DNA from: Duganella sp. CF458
GTDB taxonomy: Bacteria > Pseudomonadota > Gammaproteobacteria > Burkholderiales > Burkholderiaceae_D
Assembly (NCBI RefSeq): GCF_900113115.1
Contig: NZ_FOOF01000009.1
Span: 1 to 64,000, forward strand
Direction: 5' to 3'
DNA length: 64,000 nt
Shown: positions 62,823 to 64,000 of the stretch, in pieces
Numbering within the stretch: the stretch's first letter is position 1
Layout of the letters: every line of letters starts with the position of its first letter
The notes under the pieces: generated by a model
What the model was told of the DNA's origin: nothing
The model's input: the letters and a program-made list of their open reading frames with translations, nothing else
Databases searched by the model: none
Program-made: the position numbers and the translations under genes

Positions 62823-63238
62823 AGAATCCCACCGGACTGACTGTCCACAGCAAATCGCGCTACCTCGAAATTTCCTTCGACGATGGGGTGAGCTTCAACA
62901 TTCCTTTCGAGCTGCTGCGGGTGTACTCGCCGTCGGCGGAAGTGAAGGGCCATGGGCCGGGCCAGGAAGTGCTGCAAGTCGGCAAGCGCGAGGTTGCCAT
63001 GACCAATCTCGAACCGGTCGGCAATTATGCCGTGAAGCCGACGTTCGACGATGGCCACAACTCCGGCTTGTTCACCTGGGATTACCTGTACGACCTGGGC
63101 GACCGCATGGACCATCATTGGGCCGATTACCTGAAGCGCCTGGAGTCCGCCGGCTTCCCTGGCGACTCCGGCCGCCAGCCCGGCACCGTGCTGCCCGGCG
63201 CCGCCGCGAAAGCCCACGGCTGCGGCCATCACCACTGA
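62819..63238 (+). CDS. DUF971 (gamma-butyrobetaine hydroxylase N-terminal-like) protein
   Basis: 139 residues: LTVHSKSRYLEISFDDGVSF, FELLRVYSPSAEV, NYAVKPTFDDGHNSGLFTWDYLYDLG (split: AVKPTFDDGHNSG and FTWDYLYDLG). The family may bind zinc or iron and occurs near Fe-S and ubiquinone genes. The C-terminal tail HGCGHHH is an added metal-binding-like segment. Overlaps HIT by four bases. It lies 490 bases before ubiE. Confidence 0.88.
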   Translation: MKNPTGLTVHSKSRYLEISFDDGVSFNIPFELLRVYSPSAEVKGHGPGQEVLQVGKREVAMTNLEPVGNYAVKPTFDDGHNSGLFTWDYLYDLGDRMDHHWADYLKRLESAGFPGDSGRQPGTVLPGAAAKAHGCGHHH

Positions 63239-63310
63239 GTCGCCGCGAGCGCAAGGCGCCGCAGATGGGGGGCGGCGGCTAGCGTGCTGAAGGTGGGAGG
63301 TGGCGCGGGC

Positions 63311-63331
63311 ATGGCGGCATGTTGCCGCCAT
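63311..63331. terminator. Hairpin between convergent genes
   Basis: ATGGCGGCA and TGCCGCCAT pair perfectly around a TGT loop, 70 bases after DUF971 and 12 bases beyond the stop of the opposite small gene. No T run follows on either strand, so it is a weak terminator candidate. Confidence 0.4.
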
Positions 63332-63342
63332 TGAAAGAATGC

Positions 63343-63591
63343 TTAGTTGACCATCATCTTGCGGCGCTGGAACTCTTCGTAGCGCTGCTGCTCGCGTTCC
63401 CAGATGTAGCGGAATGCGGCGCGGGCTTCCGGAGTCAGGCGACGGATGGCCTCAACGTTGAAGGTCATCGGGTGCGGCTCGGCGGACGCCAGTGCGCGCG
63501 ATTGGGCGCGGGTGGCATCGATGAACTGCTTGGTGGCTTCGTCGATATCCGGGAAAAAAATGTCCGCGGGCAATTTTTGCTGAAGCTCCAT
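63343..63591 (-). CDS. Hypothetical protein, 82 residues
   Basis: Starts at the ATG at 63591 with AGGAG upstream. Charged and helical: MELQQKLPADIFFPDIDEAT, KQFIDATRAQSRALA, NVEAIRRLTPEARAAFRYIWEREQQRYEEFQRRK. There is no signal or membrane segment. It may be a regulator or partner of ubiquinone synthesis, since it is divergent from ubiE, but this rests on position alone. No family is named. Confidence 0.6.
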   Translation of the reverse strand: MELQQKLPADIFFPDIDEATKQFIDATRAQSRALASAEPHPMTFNVEAIRRLTPEARAAFRYIWEREQQRYEEFQRRKMMVN

Positions 63592-63693
63592 CTGAAAATC
63601 TCCTAGTAAGACAAATCGTCTGAGCCATAAAACGACTCGTTGAGCATTCTGGTTGACAAGCACTCGCAAAATCTGTGCGCCACCCCACAAATG

Positions 63694-63699
63694 TATAAT
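63694..63699 (+). promoter_or_regulatory. -10 element before ubiE
   Basis: Perfect TATAAT 26 bases before the ubiE ATG. TTGACA at 63653 is too far upstream (35 bases) to be its -35. Confidence 0.35.
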
Positions 63700-63724
63700 G
63701 CGGCAATTACAAGGCACCCCCAAC

Positions 63725-64000
63725 ATGACCAATACCACCCATTTCGGTTATAAAACCGTCAACGAAGACGAGAAAGTCAAGGAAGTCGCCAAGGTCTTCC
63801 ATTCCGTCGCCGCCAAGTACGACATCATGAACGACCTGCTGTCCGGCGGCCTGCACCGGATCTGGAAGGCTTTCACCATTGCTAACGCGGCGGTGCGCCC
63901 CGGCATGAAGGTGCTCGACATCGCTGGCGGCACCGGCGACCTGGCCAAGGCCTTTGCCAAGGCGGCGGGTTCGACCGGGGAAGTCTGGCTGACCGACATC
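63725..64000 (+). CDS. ubiE: UbiE, demethylmenaquinone/2-methoxy-6-polyprenyl-benzoquinol methyltransferase, N-terminal part
   Basis: The first 92 residues only; the gene continues past the right edge. [42 protein letters not shown] and the SAM motif [12 protein letters not shown] identify it. It methylates the C2 ring position in ubiquinone and menaquinone synthesis. Confidence 0.95.
   Translation, partial: MTNTTHFGYKTVNEDEKVKEVAKVFHSVAAKYDIMNDLLSGGLHRIWKAFTIANAAVRPGMKVLDIAGGTGDLAKAFAKAAGSTGEVWLTDI

Noticed and set aside
63653..63699. TTGACA with TATAAT before ubiE as one promoter
   Set aside because: The spacing is 35 bases, about twice the usual; only the -10 was kept.

Overview
The window looks like chromosomal DNA of a GC-rich betaproteobacterium, most likely Burkholderiales and near Oxalobacteraceae (Massilia, Duganella, Janthinobacterium). 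This rests on gene content and order (lptM-lysA facing cyaY, mrcA divergent from pilMNOPQ-aroKB-dgt, TPR lipoprotein-lolB-ispE-tRNA-Gln-prs-rplY, kdsD-kdsC-lptC-lptA-lptB-rpoN-hpf, ptsN-hprK-rapZ, ilvA, queF, DUF3683 oxidoreductase-HIT-DUF971, ubiE). No rRNA marker is present, so the genus is an inference.

Region 1 (1-3.1 kb) is accessory and visibly less GC-rich. An IS3-family element runs off the left edge (OrfA, a run of seven A at the frameshift site, start of OrfB). It is followed by gene-poor DNA with small unrecognised ORFs and one cold-shock protein. This block ends in a deleted remnant of msrP directly in front of an intact msrQ. Region 2 (3.1-26.8 kb) is housekeeping: lysine, iron, cell wall, the type IV pilus alignment and secretin operon, an AroK-AroB single polypeptide, a dGTPase, a TMEM175-type membrane protein, a mutM-dynamin GTPase-mutY operon, outer-membrane lipoprotein sorting, isoprenoid synthesis, tRNA-Gln, PRPP synthase and L25.

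Region 3 (26.8-40.8 kb) mixes housekeeping genes (pth, ychF) with less studied ones: a tightly packed ArsR/small membrane protein/DUF1460 operon, a coiled-coil membrane protein with 33-bp tandem repeats, a DUF2339-DUF3999 pair, DinB and NTF2-like proteins, a NYN nuclease with an OST-HTH (LOTUS) domain and RG-rich tail, a MOSC protein and a diguanylate cyclase. Region 4 (40.8-48.4 kb) is a KefB-type antiporter divergent from the Kdo/LPS-transport operon that ends in rpoN and hpf. Region 5 (48.4-52.6 kb) separates hpf from ptsN-hprK-rapZ, which is inverted here; it holds a CoA hydrolase coupled to an Lrp-type regulator, a YdjM-like membrane protein, three small unknown proteins, a VOC protein and a GNAT acetyltransferase. 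Region 6 (52.6-64 kb) contains rapZ, hprK, ptsN, queF, ilvA, a YqaA-like protein, the 1336-residue FAD/Fe-S oxidoreductase, a HIT protein, DUF971, a small unknown gene and the 5' part of ubiE.

The most notable observations are: nested palindromes at three gene 3' ends (3691, 40812, 55929), which look like a dispersed repeat family; the msrP remnant; the mutM-dynamin-mutY operon, in which mutY begins at a TTG right after the GTPase stop codon in the same frame; the NYN-LOTUS-RG protein; an 11-bp hairpin covering the ribosome-binding region of the TMEM175-type gene; and the ArsR-linked envelope operon. Nothing seen amounts to a proven new system. The long open frames opposite pilQ, the dynamin gene and the DUF3683 gene are coding-strand shadows.
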